In this document: in pieces, positions 33,673 to 43,023 of the stretch
Layout of the letters: the number at the start of each line of letters is the position of its first letter
Numbering within the stretch: the first letter of the stretch is position 1
NCBI RefSeq assembly: GCF_000993825.1
Contig: NZ_CP011114.1
Span: 1,612,001-1,676,000, forward strand
Source of the DNA: Paenibacillus durus ATCC 35681
GTDB taxonomy: Bacteria; Bacillota; Bacilli; Paenibacillales; Paenibacillaceae
DNA length: 64,000 nucleotides
Reading direction: 5' to 3'
Position numbers and translations under genes: made by a program
The notes under the pieces: model-generated
The model's database searches: none
Told to the model about the DNA's origin: nothing
What the model saw: only the letters and a program-made list of their open reading frames with translations

Positions 33673-34959
33673 ATGATCAGCGAAACTCGAAAAATACCAA
33701 ACAGCCGTTGGAAACGGATTTTGCCTCCGCTGTTGATTGTCTGCATTATTTCGTTCATGGACCGTGTCAACGTGAGCTTTGCCATATCCGGCGGGATGGA
33801 CAAAGAACTCGGCATGACTGCCGGCATGGCCGGATTCGCGGCGGGAATATTCTTCTTCGGGTATTTGTTTCTGCAAATCCCTGGCGGACAAATCGCCGCC
33901 AAGAGCAGCGGCAAGAAGTTCATTGCCTGGGTGATTCCCTTTTGGGCCGTTGTCTCCATATTAAGCGGCTTGGCAACAAGCACGACTGAGCTGCTGGTGC
34001 TTCGGTTCTGTCTCGGTGTTGCGGAAGGCGGCATGCTGCCGGTTGTCCTGACGATGTGCAGCAACTGGTTCCCCAATGAGGAAAGAGGCCGGGCGAACGC
34101 CATCGTGCTGATGTTTGCGCCCATTGCTGCCATCATCACCGGTCCCATTTCGGGGTTCATCATTTCCGTTGCCGGCTGGCGTGAAATGTTCATTATTGAA
34201 GGAATTGTTTCGCTGGTTGTGCTTATCCCCTGGCTGCTCATGGTCAGCGATCGCCCGCAGCAGGCCAAATGGATCAGCAAGGAAGAGCAAGCTTACATTG
34301 TCGGCAGGCTGGAAGAGGAGCAGCTGGCGATTGAGCAGGAAAATCAGGTGAAGCAGGCATCGATTAAGGATCTGCTGCCGAACAAGTCCATGTGGAAGCT
34401 TATTGCCCTAAACTTCTGCTATCAGTCGGGCGATTACGGGTTCTCCATGTGGCTGCCGACCATGCTAAAGAAATTGACCAACAGCGGAATGGGCATGGTG
34501 GGCCTGCTGTCCAGCTTGCCGTGGATCGCTTGTATTGCAGGCATGCTGCTGTTCTCGGGCCTGTCCGACCGGACTGGACGAAGAAGGGAATTCGTCATTA
34601 TTCCGCTGCTTGGATTCGCGCTATGCCTGCTGCTGTCTGTAACGATACACGGGAATATCTGGTTCTCCTATGTCTTCCTCATCGGCGCGGGCTTCTTCGT
34701 TAAAGCCGCAGGGGTAGTGTTCTGGGCGATTCCACCGCGCTTATTCAGCAAGGAAGTTGCAGGCGGAGCACGGGGAGCCATCAACGCGCTCGGGAATTTG
34801 GGCGGATTCTTTGGACCCTATATTGTCGGATTTCTGATTCAAATCTTCAATTATAATGTGGGTGTCTACAGCCTTGTAGGTCTGCTGATCGTATCTGCGC
34901 TTATCACCGCCACGCTGCCGGGGTCGGTTCAAACGAGAACGAGCAAGAAAGCGGCCTGA
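33673..34959 (+). CDS. MFS carrier, anion:cation (hexuronate/glucarate) type
   Basis: AAGGGG precedes several possible starts (GTG 33661, GTG 33667, ATG 33673); ATG is taken, giving 428 residues. Twelve membrane segments are seen. DRVNVSFAISG in helix 1, GYLFLQIPGGQIAAKSSGKK and RFCLGVAEGGMLPVVLTMCSNWFPNEERGRAN are the hallmarks of the ACS family that imports hexuronates, glucarate and similar sugar acids by proton symport. Its operon position fits supply of substrate to the surrounding enzymes. Confidence 0.88.
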   Translation: MISETRKIPNSRWKRILPPLLIVCIISFMDRVNVSFAISGGMDKELGMTAGMAGFAAGIFFFGYLFLQIPGGQIAAKSSGKKFIAWVIPFWAVVSILSGLATSTTELLVLRFCLGVAEGGMLPVVLTMCSNWFPNEERGRANAIVLMFAPIAAIITGPISGFIISVAGWREMFIIEGIVSLVVLIPWLLMVSDRPQQAKWISKEEQAYIVGRLEEEQLAIEQENQVKQASIKDLLPNKSMWKLIALNFCYQSGDYGFSMWLPTMLKKLTNSGMGMVGLLSSLPWIACIAGMLLFSGLSDRTGRRREFVIIPLLGFALCLLLSVTIHGNIWFSYVFLIGAGFFVKAAGVVFWAIPPRLFSKEVAGGARGAINALGNLGGFFGPYIVGFLIQIFNYNVGVYSLVGLLIVSALITATLPGSVQTRTSKKAA

Positions 34960-34974
34960 TGCATCATAAAGAGA

Positions 34975-35012
34975 GCGGCGGCTAAGAATCGCAGCTTAGT
35001 TCATGCCGCCGC
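34975..35012 (+). other. GC-rich intergenic stem-loop
   Basis: GCGGCGGC pairs with GCCGCCGC, with a smaller TAAG/CTTA helix inside. No T run follows, so it is more likely an mRNA-stabilising or processing hairpin between the carrier and the SDR gene than a terminator. Confidence 0.5.
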
Positions 35013-35040
35013 ATAATACAGGAGATGGAGGAACTTTACT

Positions 35041-35802
35041 ATGGATTTATCCGATTTTTCATTGGAAGGCAAGCTGGCGGTCGTTACGGGAGGCAACAGA
35101 GGGCTTGGGCAGGGCATGGCGATCGCGCTGGCCAAGGCCGGAGCGGATATCGTATCCGTTCAGCGAAGCGGGGAGTGCCCGGAAACTGCGGCTTTGGCGG
35201 AAGCGCTGGGCCGCCGCTGTTATGCGGTCGCCTGCGATTTGGCGGAGCTGCAGACAGGCGAAGAACTCGCCGCCGCGATTGAGGGGCAGTTCGGTCCGGT
35301 GGACATTCTGGTCAACAACGCGGGGATTCAGCGGCGCCATCCGGCAGAAAGCTTTCCCATCGAAGAATGGGATCTGGTCATGCAGGTTCAGCTTCGCTCG
35401 GTGTTCATGCTGTGCCAGGCGTTCGGGAAACGGATGCTCGCAAGGGGCTACGGCAAAATCATTAATATCGCCTCCTTGCTGTCCTTCTCCGGCGGCTTAA
35501 CCGTACCCGCCTATGCGGCGGCGAAGGGAGGGGTTGCCCAGTTGACCAAGGCATTGGCCAATGAATGGTCCTCCCGTGGAGTGAATGTCAATGCCATTGC
35601 GCCCGGGTATATGGCAACGGAGATGAATACAGCCCTGATTAACGATTCGGTCCGCAGCGGGCAGATTATGGACCGGATTCCGTCCAAACGCTGGGGTTCG
35701 CCGGAGGATATGGGCGGGACGGCAGTCTTTCTCGCTTCCGAGGCCGCGCGTTATATTCATGGACAGATTATTTGTGTGGATGGAGGCTGGATGGCAAGAT
35801 AG
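35041..35802 (+). CDS. kduD: SDR oxidoreductase, KduD-like (2-deoxy-D-gluconate 3-dehydrogenase)
   Basis: The 253-residue classical SDR has TGGNRGLGQG for NAD binding, NNAG, Ser in NIASLLSFSGG, and YAAAKGG with the catalytic Tyr and Lys. It ends with IICVDGGWMAR, as KduD proteins do. KduD reduces 2,5-diketo-3-deoxygluconate to KDG in uronate breakdown. Its neighbours, an IolB/KduI-like isomerase, an ACS carrier and YiaL proteins under a GntR regulator, support this. The symbol is given with moderate confidence because SDR substrates are hard to read from sequence. GGAGATGGAGG lies before ATG 35041. Confidence 0.75.
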   Translation: MDLSDFSLEGKLAVVTGGNRGLGQGMAIALAKAGADIVSVQRSGECPETAALAEALGRRCYAVACDLAELQTGEELAAAIEGQFGPVDILVNNAGIQRRHPAESFPIEEWDLVMQVQLRSVFMLCQAFGKRMLARGYGKIINIASLLSFSGGLTVPAYAAAKGGVAQLTKALANEWSSRGVNVNAIAPGYMATEMNTALINDSVRSGQIMDRIPSKRWGSPEDMGGTAVFLASEAARYIHGQIICVDGGWMAR

Positions 35803-35881
35803 CTTGCGGCCCCGCCTGCGAAATAACTCAGCATTTTGCTAAAATCTCAAATTCAAAAATACCAAAAGGAGTGGATCATTC

Positions 35882-36859
35882 ATGTCCAAAGCCCGTGTGT
35901 ATGTTACATATCCGCTAGAGGATCATATTTTGGCTCTGCTGCGCGAACAATGTGAAGTGGTAATGAATCCCGAGGAGCGGAGCCTCAGCCCGGAAGAGCT
36001 GATTGAAAATGCCCGGGGTTTCGACGCTGTGCTGACTGTTTCGGTAGGAGTTAATGAGGATGTGTGCCGGGCGCTTGCTTCGGATTGCAAAATCTTCGCC
36101 AACTACGGCGTCGGCTACAACAATATTGATGTCGAGGCCGCAACAAAACACGGCATATACGTCAGCAATACACCGGACGTTCTGACGGATGCCACCGCGG
36201 ACTTTGCCTTTGCCCTGCTGCTGTCCGCCGCCCGGCGGGTTGTGGAATGCGACACGTATGTGCGGGCCGGCAAGAAGAGCTGGGGGCCGATGAATTTGAT
36301 TGGCGCCCAGGTCAGCGGCAAGACCATCGGGATACTCGGCGGAGGCCGGATCGGCAAGGCCGTGGCGAAGCGCGCCCAAGGCTTCAATATGCGGATACTG
36401 TATAATGATCAGCGGCCGAATCCCGATTTTGAGGCGGAGACGGGCGGAGTCTTCGTTGATAAAAACACGCTGCTGAGAGAATCGGATTTTGTATCCGTTC
36501 ATGTGCCGCTGCTGCCTTCCACCCGCCATCTGATCGGAGCGGAAGAGCTGGGTCTGATGAAGCCAAGCGCGATCCTGATCAACGATTCACGTGGGCCCAT
36601 TATCGACGAGCAGGCTATGGTAACCGCTCTTCGTGAGAATGTCATTGCCGGAGCGGGCCTCGACGTGTTCGAATCCGAGCCGGAGCTTGCGCCGGGACTG
36701 ACCGAGCTGCCGAATGTGGTGCTGGCTCCCCATGTGGGCAGCTCCACCACCGAAGCCAGGGTAGCCATGGGCGAGCTGTGCGCCCGGAATATCTTCGCGG
36801 TGCTTGGCGGAGGCACGCCGATTACCTGTGTAAACCCGGAAGTTGGCGTAAAGGCCTAA
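35882..36859 (+). CDS. D-isomer 2-hydroxyacid dehydrogenase
   Basis: The 325-residue product has the substrate-domain segment NYGVGYNNIDVEAATKHGIYVSNTPDVLTDATAD, the NAD motif GILGGGRIGKAVAKRAQGF, and the catalytic set Arg (NDSRGPIID), Glu (SEPELAPG) and His (APHVGSST). It is most like glyoxylate/hydroxypyruvate reductases. It has AAGGAG before ATG 35882 and follows KduD by 79 bases, so it is probably the last gene of the sugar-acid operon, perhaps reducing a 2-keto acid by-product. The exact substrate is unknown. Confidence 0.88.
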   Translation: MSKARVYVTYPLEDHILALLREQCEVVMNPEERSLSPEELIENARGFDAVLTVSVGVNEDVCRALASDCKIFANYGVGYNNIDVEAATKHGIYVSNTPDVLTDATADFAFALLLSAARRVVECDTYVRAGKKSWGPMNLIGAQVSGKTIGILGGGRIGKAVAKRAQGFNMRILYNDQRPNPDFEAETGGVFVDKNTLLRESDFVSVHVPLLPSTRHLIGAEELGLMKPSAILINDSRGPIIDEQAMVTALRENVIAGAGLDVFESEPELAPGLTELPNVVLAPHVGSSTTEARVAMGELCARNIFAVLGGGTPITCVNPEVGVKA

Positions 36860-36977
36860 GCAGGCTGCGCCTGGGGTTGGCGGAATCTTTCCTGTAAACT
36901 GCCACATTCGGCAACGGACAGAAGCAGAAATCTTCCATAGCGAGAGGCGGATTAGCGGCTGCCTGCGGCAAACTAAT

Positions 36978-37018
36978 AGCCATCCCGAAAGTCATCCCGA
37001 ACCAGGGATGGCTTTTCT
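36978..37018 (+). terminator. Terminator of the sugar-acid operon
   Basis: AGCCATCCC pairs perfectly with GGGATGGCT across a 18-base loop, followed by TTTTCTTA. Apart from this and the next promoter, bases 36860-37168 hold no gene. Confidence 0.85.
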
Positions 37019-37092
37019 TATGGTAATGCCTTCTTGATTGCATATTCAGGATAACCGATAATGAGAAGACGGCTGGCCGTCAGCGGAGCCCA

Positions 37093-37122
37093 CATATTTT
37101 CCACATATCCGGTGCTTATAAT
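37093..37122 (+). promoter_or_regulatory. Promoter of the two-component operon with shared motif
   Basis: CATATTTTCCACATAT (37093-37108) is identical to 1241-1256. TATAAT follows at 37117-37122, with the motif where a -35 box would be, so an activator binding there is likely. Autoregulation by the encoded response regulator is inferred. Confidence 0.55.
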
Positions 37123-37168
37123 AAGCGCATTCTATCAAGACATATCGTAAAAAAAGAAGGTGAAGATA

Positions 37169-37882
37169 ATGGCGCAGCTGCGTGTGCTGGTTGTTGACGA
37201 TGAATGGAATATGCGAAATCTGCTGCGCATTTATTTGGCGAAGGAAGGCTTCCAGGTCAGCGAAGCATCGACGGGGCGGGAGGCGCTGAAGCTTATCGGC
37301 AGCGGGAATTTTGATATTGTCCTGCTGGACGTGATGATGCCTGATATGGATGGCTGGCAGGTATGCGAGGCCGTCAGGGCGAAGGACAGCGTGCCCATTC
37401 TGATGCTGACCGCCCGCTCCGAGACGAAGGACAAGGTCCGGGGACTGGAGATCGGGGCGGATGATTATTTGACCAAGCCGTTCGAGCCGGAGGAACTGAC
37501 CGCCCGGATGCATTCGCTGATCCGCAGAGCGTCTTTGGCGCAGCAAGCGGTCCCCAAGGAGCGTGTACTGGAGTTTCCGGGGCTGATTATCCGTCCGGAT
37601 GCGCGTGAGGTGTCCGTTCAGGATACCAGGGTCGAGCTGACGCCGAAGGAATTCGATCTGCTGGCCGTTCTGTCCGGGAATCTCCAGCGCGCCTTCAGCC
37701 GGGATGAGCTCGTGGAGCGGCTGTGGGGTATGGACTTCGAGGGTGAAACACGGGTAGTGGACACCCATATCAAAAATATCCGCGAAAAGCTGCAAAAAGC
37801 CGGCCTCGGCTACAACCCGGTTCAGACCGTTTGGGGCGTGGGCTATAAATTTCAGGCGCCGGTGCAATCCCATGAAAAATAA
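37169..37882 (+). CDS. OmpR-family response regulator
   Basis: ATG 37169 follows GAAGGTGA; the product has 237 residues. The receiver domain has VVDDEWN, the phospho-acceptor Asp54 in VLLDVMMPDMDG, and LTKPF. The C-terminal winged helix includes LTPKEFDLLAVLSGN, FSRDELVERLWGMDFEGETRVVDTHIKNIREKL and VWGVGYKF. It overlaps the kinase gene by 11 bases, so the pair is co-translated. Its promoter and that of the CWB2 lipoprotein at 1315 share a 16-bp element, suggesting envelope-related targets. Confidence 0.95.
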   Translation: MAQLRVLVVDDEWNMRNLLRIYLAKEGFQVSEASTGREALKLIGSGNFDIVLLDVMMPDMDGWQVCEAVRAKDSVPILMLTARSETKDKVRGLEIGADDYLTKPFEPEELTARMHSLIRRASLAQQAVPKERVLEFPGLIIRPDAREVSVQDTRVELTPKEFDLLAVLSGNLQRAFSRDELVERLWGMDFEGETRVVDTHIKNIREKLQKAGLGYNPVQTVWGVGYKFQAPVQSHEK

Positions 37883-39281
37883 CGTAATCGGCCTGAAGCT
37901 GGGCATTGTTATTTCCGGTCTGTTTCTCGTGGTGCTGCTGTTTCTGGGCGTGGCGGTCGACCGGATGTTCACCAGCTTTTATTCGGCCAATATGAAGACG
38001 GAAACCGAGGAATTGGCCTCCCATTTCACCGTTATGGCCGAATCCTCGGAGGGCGGCACCAGCGAAATGATAGGGACGTTCGCCGAATTTTCGGCTGTCA
38101 GCATATATAATGTACGTCAGGACGGAAGCGTTATTATGCATTCGGGTGTACAAGACCCGGCATATCAGTCTTTTATCCGCATCTCGGATGTGAATAGGAT
38201 TTTTTCCGGAAAAAAAGTGAATTTTCTCTATGAGGACCCGGCAGGCGGGCGGTATTTCGTCTCGGGGCAACCGATAGTAAAGGGAGGAAAAGTCGCCTCT
38301 GCTCTGTATCTAATGGCCTCCACAGAAAGGATGGACCGGTCGCTGGCAGGGGTGCGGAGTCTGCTGGTACTTTCCGGAATCGGAGCATTCCTGCTTGCTT
38401 TGGGCAGCACTTGGATTATCGCCCAGTTACTGTCCAGGCCGCTCCTGCAGATGCAGCAGGCTACCCGGAAGATTGCCGCCGGAGAGCTGGAGACGAGAGT
38501 GGATATCGGGAGCAGGGACGAAATCGGCGCGCTTGCCGGAGCGATTAACGATTTAGCCGTCGATCTTCAGCGTTACCGTGACTCGCGGCAGGAGTTTTTT
38601 GCCAATATCTCGCATGAGCTTCGGACGCCGATTACCTACCTTGAGGGGTATGCGAACGTTGTCAAAGAGCGCCTGTACGAGACGGAAGAGGAAAAGGACC
38701 GGTATCTTGACATCATCTACATGGAAGCGCGGCGGATTCAGCATCTGGTGGACGATTTGTTCGAGCTGGCCAAGATGGAGGAAGGCAAGATTAGCCTTGC
38801 GCCGGAATGGGTCGATTTGGCGGAACTTGCGGGGCAGGCGGTCGAAAAGGTGAGACTAAAAGCCGAGGACAAAAATCTGGAACTCTACTGCACTGTCGAA
38901 GGAACGCCGCAAACGATGTATACGGACGGAGCCCGCATGGAGCAAATTGTGCTGAATCTGCTGGAAAATGCAATCCGGTACACGGAGCGGGGATCGGTCC
39001 GCCTCCGTTTGTCGTTCCAGCCGGGGGTGGTGAAGCTTGCCGTACAGGATACGGGGATCGGAATCCCCGAGGACGAGCTTCCTTTTATATTCGAGCGGTT
39101 CTACCGGGTAGAGAAATCGCGTTCCCGCATGCATGGCGGCACCGGCCTTGGGCTATCCATCGTGCATAAGCTGGTGGGGCTGCTCGGAGGAACGATAACC
39201 GTTGCCAGCAGGCCGGGAGAGGGAACCTGTTTTGAACTTTATTTTGATCTGCGGCTGAAGCCGGGGGAGGATCGCGCATGA
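37872..39281 (+). CDS. Sensor histidine kinase
   Basis: The 469-residue protein has two membrane helices (about 8-30 and 160-185) bounding a ~130-residue sensing domain, then a HAMP linker (LLSRPLLQMQQATRKIAAGELETRV). HisKA has the phosphorylated His in FFANISHELRTPITYLEGY, and HATPase_c has N, G1 and G2 boxes in LNLLENAIRYT, VQDTGIGIPEDELPFIFERFYR and GGTGLGLSIV. It is a complete envelope-stress type kinase. The signal is unknown; the sensing domain shows no recognised fold to me. Confidence 0.95.
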   Translation: MKNNVIGLKLGIVISGLFLVVLLFLGVAVDRMFTSFYSANMKTETEELASHFTVMAESSEGGTSEMIGTFAEFSAVSIYNVRQDGSVIMHSGVQDPAYQSFIRISDVNRIFSGKKVNFLYEDPAGGRYFVSGQPIVKGGKVASALYLMASTERMDRSLAGVRSLLVLSGIGAFLLALGSTWIIAQLLSRPLLQMQQATRKIAAGELETRVDIGSRDEIGALAGAINDLAVDLQRYRDSRQEFFANISHELRTPITYLEGYANVVKERLYETEEEKDRYLDIIYMEARRIQHLVDDLFELAKMEEGKISLAPEWVDLAELAGQAVEKVRLKAEDKNLELYCTVEGTPQTMYTDGARMEQIVLNLLENAIRYTERGSVRLRLSFQPGVVKLAVQDTGIGIPEDELPFIFERFYRVEKSRSRMHGGTGLGLSIVHKLVGLLGGTITVASRPGEGTCFELYFDLRLKPGEDRA

Positions 39282-39478
39282 AAAAAATCGAATGGCTGAT
39301 CGCGATTCTCCTGATCGGTATGGGTATGCTGTGTATGAGCGTCTCGGCGTTCTCCTTCCGCAGCATGCCCCTTATGCATTTTGGGGAGCGGATGATGGGG
39401 GTGTTCGCCTGTGTCGGGACGATGGCCGTGGTTCTTCTGCTGTTCCTCGGATGGATGGCGTTCAAGAAGAAGCGTTAA
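39278..39478 (+). CDS. Small two-helix membrane protein
   Basis: The product of 66 residues overlaps the kinase stop (ATGA). It has two membrane segments, WLIAILLIGMGMLCMSVSAF and VFACVGTMAVVLLLFLGWMAF, with a basic tail KKKR. Translational coupling to a histidine kinase suggests a membrane partner or modulator of it. No family is recognised. Bases 39479-39599 hold a weak stem (CCGGCT/AGCCGG) but no T run. Confidence 0.7.
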   Translation: MKKIEWLIAILLIGMGMLCMSVSAFSFRSMPLMHFGERMMGVFACVGTMAVVLLLFLGWMAFKKKR

Positions 39479-39599
39479 TTTCGGCTTGAATAGGTTTACC
39501 CGGCTGTACTCATCCCTTATCCTTAAGGAACAAGCCGGCGTGATTCGTTTGACTACGGTACGGACAATAGCTGTCTATGAAAAAGGGGTGGAGCTGGCG

Positions 39600-40316
39600 A
39601 TGGCCTGGTCTTTTTACCCTCTGGGAGACTCGGCGGTATTGGCCGAATTTGGCCAGAGCATTAGTTCGAAGATTCACAAAGAGATTAGAGCGGCTGTACA
39701 TCGGATTGAGCAAGATCCCTTCCCCGGGTTTATTGAATGTGTTCCTTCCTTTACTGCGGTATGCGTATTTTATGATTTGGCGGCGCTGCGTATTCCGGAA
39801 CGGAATCGGACGGCATATGGCCATGTATGTTCTATCCTGCGCGACAAGCTGATGTTGACGGAAGACGGCCTGCGGGCTGAAAGCTCAAGGATCATTGACA
39901 TTCCGGTCTGTTATGGAGGGGAATTTGGCCCGGACCTTGGGTATGTGGCGGAATTGAACGGTCTATCCAAGGAGGATGTCGTTTCGATTCATTCCGGAGG
40001 ACAATATCTGGTGTACGCTATTGGCTTTGCGCCGGGATTTCCGTACCTGGGAGGCATGCCGGACACGATTGCCGCGCCGCGAAAAACAACACCCAGACTT
40101 CGCATTCCCGCAGGCTCGGTCGGTATTGCCGGCTCGCAGACCGGGATCTATCCCATAGAGACACCTGGAGGCTGGCAGATTATCGGCAGGACGCCGCTCG
40201 AATTGTTCCGGCCAGGCGACTCGCCGCCGACGCTGCTTCAGGGCGGGGATTATATCCGGTTCTGCCCCATCGGACCGGAAGAATACCGGAGATTGCGGGG
40301 GATGCAGCCATTATGA
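39600..40316 (+). CDS. pxpB: 5-oxoprolinase subunit PxpB (KipI-like)
   Basis: ATG 39600 is chosen at the conserved N-terminus (WSFYPLGDSAVLAEFG); the long upstream frame is not conserved in character. The 238-residue product has YAIGFAPGFPYLGGMP and PRKTTPRLRIPAGSVGIAGSQTGIYP, the KipI/PxpB signature. With PxpA and PxpC it hydrolyses 5-oxoproline to glutamate using ATP. In Bacillus the same protein inhibits the sporulation kinase KinA. It overlaps pxpC by 4 bases. Confidence 0.93.
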   Translation: MAWSFYPLGDSAVLAEFGQSISSKIHKEIRAAVHRIEQDPFPGFIECVPSFTAVCVFYDLAALRIPERNRTAYGHVCSILRDKLMLTEDGLRAESSRIIDIPVCYGGEFGPDLGYVAELNGLSKEDVVSIHSGGQYLVYAIGFAPGFPYLGGMPDTIAAPRKTTPRLRIPAGSVGIAGSQTGIYPIETPGGWQIIGRTPLELFRPGDSPPTLLQGGDYIRFCPIGPEEYRRLRGMQPL

Positions 40317-41368
40317 GTATAAGAATCCATAAGCCAGGCCTGCTTACCACCGTGCAAGATCTTGGAAGAACGGGCTATGGAAAATACGGCGTTATCGTCT
40401 CCGGAGCGATGGACTGCTCCGCCCATCGCATAGCGAACTGGATTGCCGGGAACGACGATAGCGCGGCGGTGCTTGAGATTACGCTCTCGGGCTTTGCCGC
40501 CGAGTTCGGGCAGGATCACTGGATTGCGATAACGGGAGGCCAAATGACTCCCGTTATCGATGGAAGGGACGTGCCGATGTGGCGTCCCGTGTTTGTGCGT
40601 AAAGGGAGCAGGCTCGTCTTTAAGCGGCCGGTTTCCGGCTGCCGGGCGTATCTGGCGGTGTCCGGCGGACTGGATGTCCCTGTGGTGATGGGCAGCCGCA
40701 GCACCTACCTGCGCGCGGGAATCGGCGGATTTGAGGGGAGAGCGCTTAGAGCGGGAGATGAGCTGCCCGTAGGCCCTGCTCCGCTGCGGAACCCCCATCC
40801 ATTTCCGGGGGAGCGGGAGAGCAGGCAGAGCAAGGCGTCGACGATTTCAGGGGCGGCGGGGGAAGACGGCTCCTTCTATGCTGTCTCCTGGGCCGTACCC
40901 TGGTCGGTTATTCCGGCCTACAGTCCAAACCCGGAAATCCGGTTCGTCCGGGGCCGCCAATGGGACGATTTCACTCTCCGCAGCCTTCAAGCTTTTGTGG
41001 AGTCCTCCTACAAGGTAACTCCCCAATCGGACCGGATGGGCTATCGTTTGGCCGGACCGCCACTTATGCTGGAATCGCCGCGCGAGTATCTTTCCGAGGC
41101 CGTAGCGCTTGGAACGGTTCAGATTCCGGCGGACGGTCAGCCAATTGTATTGATGGCCGACCGCCAGACGCTGGGCGGCTATCCGAAGATTGCGCAGGTC
41201 ATAAGCGTGGATCTCCCCGTAATGGCCCAGGCTGCGCCGGGAGAACATGTCGCGTTTCGGGAGGTTTCGCCGGAGGAGGCCGAATCCTTGTACCTGCGCG
41301 GAGAACGCAAGCTGAAGCGGCTTGAAATGATGATCAGGCTGAAGCAGAAGGAGGGTTATCATGCTTGA
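40313..41368 (+). CDS. pxpC: 5-oxoprolinase subunit PxpC (KipA-like)
   Basis: The 351-residue product is a carboxyltransferase-subdomain protein: [36 protein letters not shown], then [21 protein letters not shown], and late [37 protein letters not shown]. This is the normal length for PxpC. ATG at 40313 overlaps pxpB. It overlaps pxpA by 8 bases. The three form a single translationally coupled operon. Confidence 0.94.
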   Translation: MSIRIHKPGLLTTVQDLGRTGYGKYGVIVSGAMDCSAHRIANWIAGNDDSAAVLEITLSGFAAEFGQDHWIAITGGQMTPVIDGRDVPMWRPVFVRKGSRLVFKRPVSGCRAYLAVSGGLDVPVVMGSRSTYLRAGIGGFEGRALRAGDELPVGPAPLRNPHPFPGERESRQSKASTISGAAGEDGSFYAVSWAVPWSVIPAYSPNPEIRFVRGRQWDDFTLRSLQAFVESSYKVTPQSDRMGYRLAGPPLMLESPREYLSEAVALGTVQIPADGQPIVLMADRQTLGGYPKIAQVISVDLPVMAQAAPGEHVAFREVSPEEAESLYLRGERKLKRLEMMIRLKQKEGYHA

Positions 41369-42119
41369 GGTGGATTTGAACTGTGATATGGGGGAGAGCT
41401 TTGGCGCTTACACCATCGGCGCGGATGACGAACTGTTACAGGTGGTCACCTCGGCGAATATTGCCTGCGGGCTTCATGCGGGCGATCCCTCCGTCATGCG
41501 CAAGTCGGTCCGGTCCGCACTTGCATTAGGGGTAAGTATCGGAGCCCATCCGGGCCTGCCCGATCTTGCGGGCTTCGGGAGAAGGAACATGGACATTTCT
41601 CCCGATGAAGCGTTCGATCTCGTCACGTACCAGATCGGAGCACTGGAGGCCTTCGTCCGGCAGGAGGGAGGGAAGCTTCGGCATGTCAAACCGCACGGCG
41701 CTTTGTACAATATGGCCGCAGCATCCCGTCCGCTTGCCGCCGCCATCGCCGCCGCTGTATCCCGATTCGACCCGTCCCTGGTGCTGTACGGCCTGGCCGG
41801 AAGCCAGCTGCTTGCCGCCGGCCGCGAGGCGGGGCTGTCCACGGCCAGCGAAGTATTCGCGGATCGGACCTATCAGCGTGACGGGTCGCTGACCCCGAGA
41901 CGCCAGCCGGACGCGGTCATTACCGACATGGAACAGTCGGTCCGCCAAGTAATCCGCATGGTAAAGGAAGGCGCGGTTGCCGCTGTGGACGGCACGGTAG
42001 TTCCGCTTGAAGCGGAAACGGTCTGCATTCACGGCGACGGGGCGGGCGCCGCCGGTTTTGCCGCCGAGCTGCGCCGCCGGTTGAAAGCGGAAGGGATTGC
42101 GGTGAAGGCGAAGCGATAG
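41361..42119 (+). CDS. pxpA: 5-oxoprolinase subunit PxpA (LamB/YcsF family)
   Basis: The 252-residue product has [61 protein letters not shown] and CIHGDG, the complete LamB/YcsF signature. It supplies the oxoprolinase active site with PxpB and PxpC. GGAGGG lies before ATG 41361. It converges on the next gene with only 3 bases between stops and no visible terminator. Confidence 0.95.
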   Translation: MLEVDLNCDMGESFGAYTIGADDELLQVVTSANIACGLHAGDPSVMRKSVRSALALGVSIGAHPGLPDLAGFGRRNMDISPDEAFDLVTYQIGALEAFVRQEGGKLRHVKPHGALYNMAAASRPLAAAIAAAVSRFDPSLVLYGLAGSQLLAAGREAGLSTASEVFADRTYQRDGSLTPRRQPDAVITDMEQSVRQVIRMVKEGAVAAVDGTVVPLEAETVCIHGDGAGAAGFAAELRRRLKAEGIAVKAKR

Positions 42120-42122
42120 CTT

Positions 42123-42860
42123 TTAGTCCGTCAGGATATGCCCCGGAGGGAGTGTCGTCCCGGTAAAGCCCGCCAGATGGCGGGCTTTGAAGCCGATCGG
42201 CCGACCGCTGCCGGCGAGAATGATATTTTTCAGGCCGGAGGCGCCTTTTTCGGGGAGAATGAACGCTTCCGTATGGGGGAATACCGAAATGAGTGTCGTG
42301 TGAACCGCCTGGATCAGCCGGTCATTTCCGCCTTTTCCCGTCAGGTTCATCAGCATCATTCCGCCGGTATTAAGCTTCGTTCTGACCAGGCGGAAGAACT
42401 CCTGCGAGATCAAATGCCGGGGCGTGCCTTTGTCGCTGAATGCGTCCAGAATGATATAATCGAAAGCCCCGTCCCTCTCTTGTTCAAGCGTGCGGCGTCC
42501 GTCGCCGATCCTCACCGGATCCCCGCTGTATCCGAAATACGTTCTGCTGATTTCCGCAATCTGGGGGCTGACCTCTGCGGTTATCATTTTTTTGCCGGAT
42601 AAATGGCCGGAAATCGTCCCGACCCCATGCCCGATGATGAATACGTCCTCAAATGCCGGATTGTTCCACTCCATCAAATGAAGGATCGCTCTCGGATACT
42701 CGAACACGATCCGCTCCGGATGATTCAAGTCCACCGCTCCTTGAACCGCCTCCTCCGAAAATTGCAGCAGCCGGAAACGCCCTTTCTCGCCGTACCATTC
42801 ATCCGTATCGTATACCTCAATATCATGCCCGTCTCCGCGCGTCTTATAAAGCAGCTTCAA
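42123..42860 (-). CDS. Spermidine-synthase-like methyltransferase-fold protein
   Basis: The 245-residue product has a short N-terminal beta region (MKLLYKTRGDGHDIEVYD, GRFRLLQF) and a Rossmann core: DVFIIGHGVGTISGHLSGKKMITAEVSP, then GDGRRTLEQERDGAFDYIILDAFSDKGTPRHL. This is the layout of spermidine synthases, with Asp in IILDAF as the usual catalytic site. True SpeE has GGGxG and DPIGP-type motifs; here GHGVG and DAFSD are variant, so polyamine synthesis is uncertain. Similar orphan paralogues are common in Bacillota. Confidence 0.7.
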   Translation of the reverse strand: MKLLYKTRGDGHDIEVYDTDEWYGEKGRFRLLQFSEEAVQGAVDLNHPERIVFEYPRAILHLMEWNNPAFEDVFIIGHGVGTISGHLSGKKMITAEVSPQIAEISRTYFGYSGDPVRIGDGRRTLEQERDGAFDYIILDAFSDKGTPRHLISQEFFRLVRTKLNTGGMMLMNLTGKGGNDRLIQAVHTTLISVFPHTEAFILPEKGASGLKNIILAGSGRPIGFKARHLAGFTGTTLPPGHILTD

Positions 42861-43023
42861 TCTTCCCGTCCCCTTGCCGTCCTTTTTCTTTTCATGATAA
42901 GGGATAACGGCCGTGAATCAAAGTGTCGGCTCCAGAGAACATTTAGCATGTTTGTAAAAGGCATTACCGGGCAACTATAACTATGAGGCAAATAAGTAAA
43001 ACTTTAAGAAGGAGGAGATAAGC

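Noticed and set aside
37046..37972. A 308-residue minus-strand frame
   Set aside because: It lies opposite the response regulator, whose domains are complete and well placed; it is a shadow of GC-rich codons.
42123..42860. A firm speE assignment
   Set aside because: The glycine loop and the catalytic loop deviate from true spermidine synthases, and no speD or other polyamine gene is adjacent.
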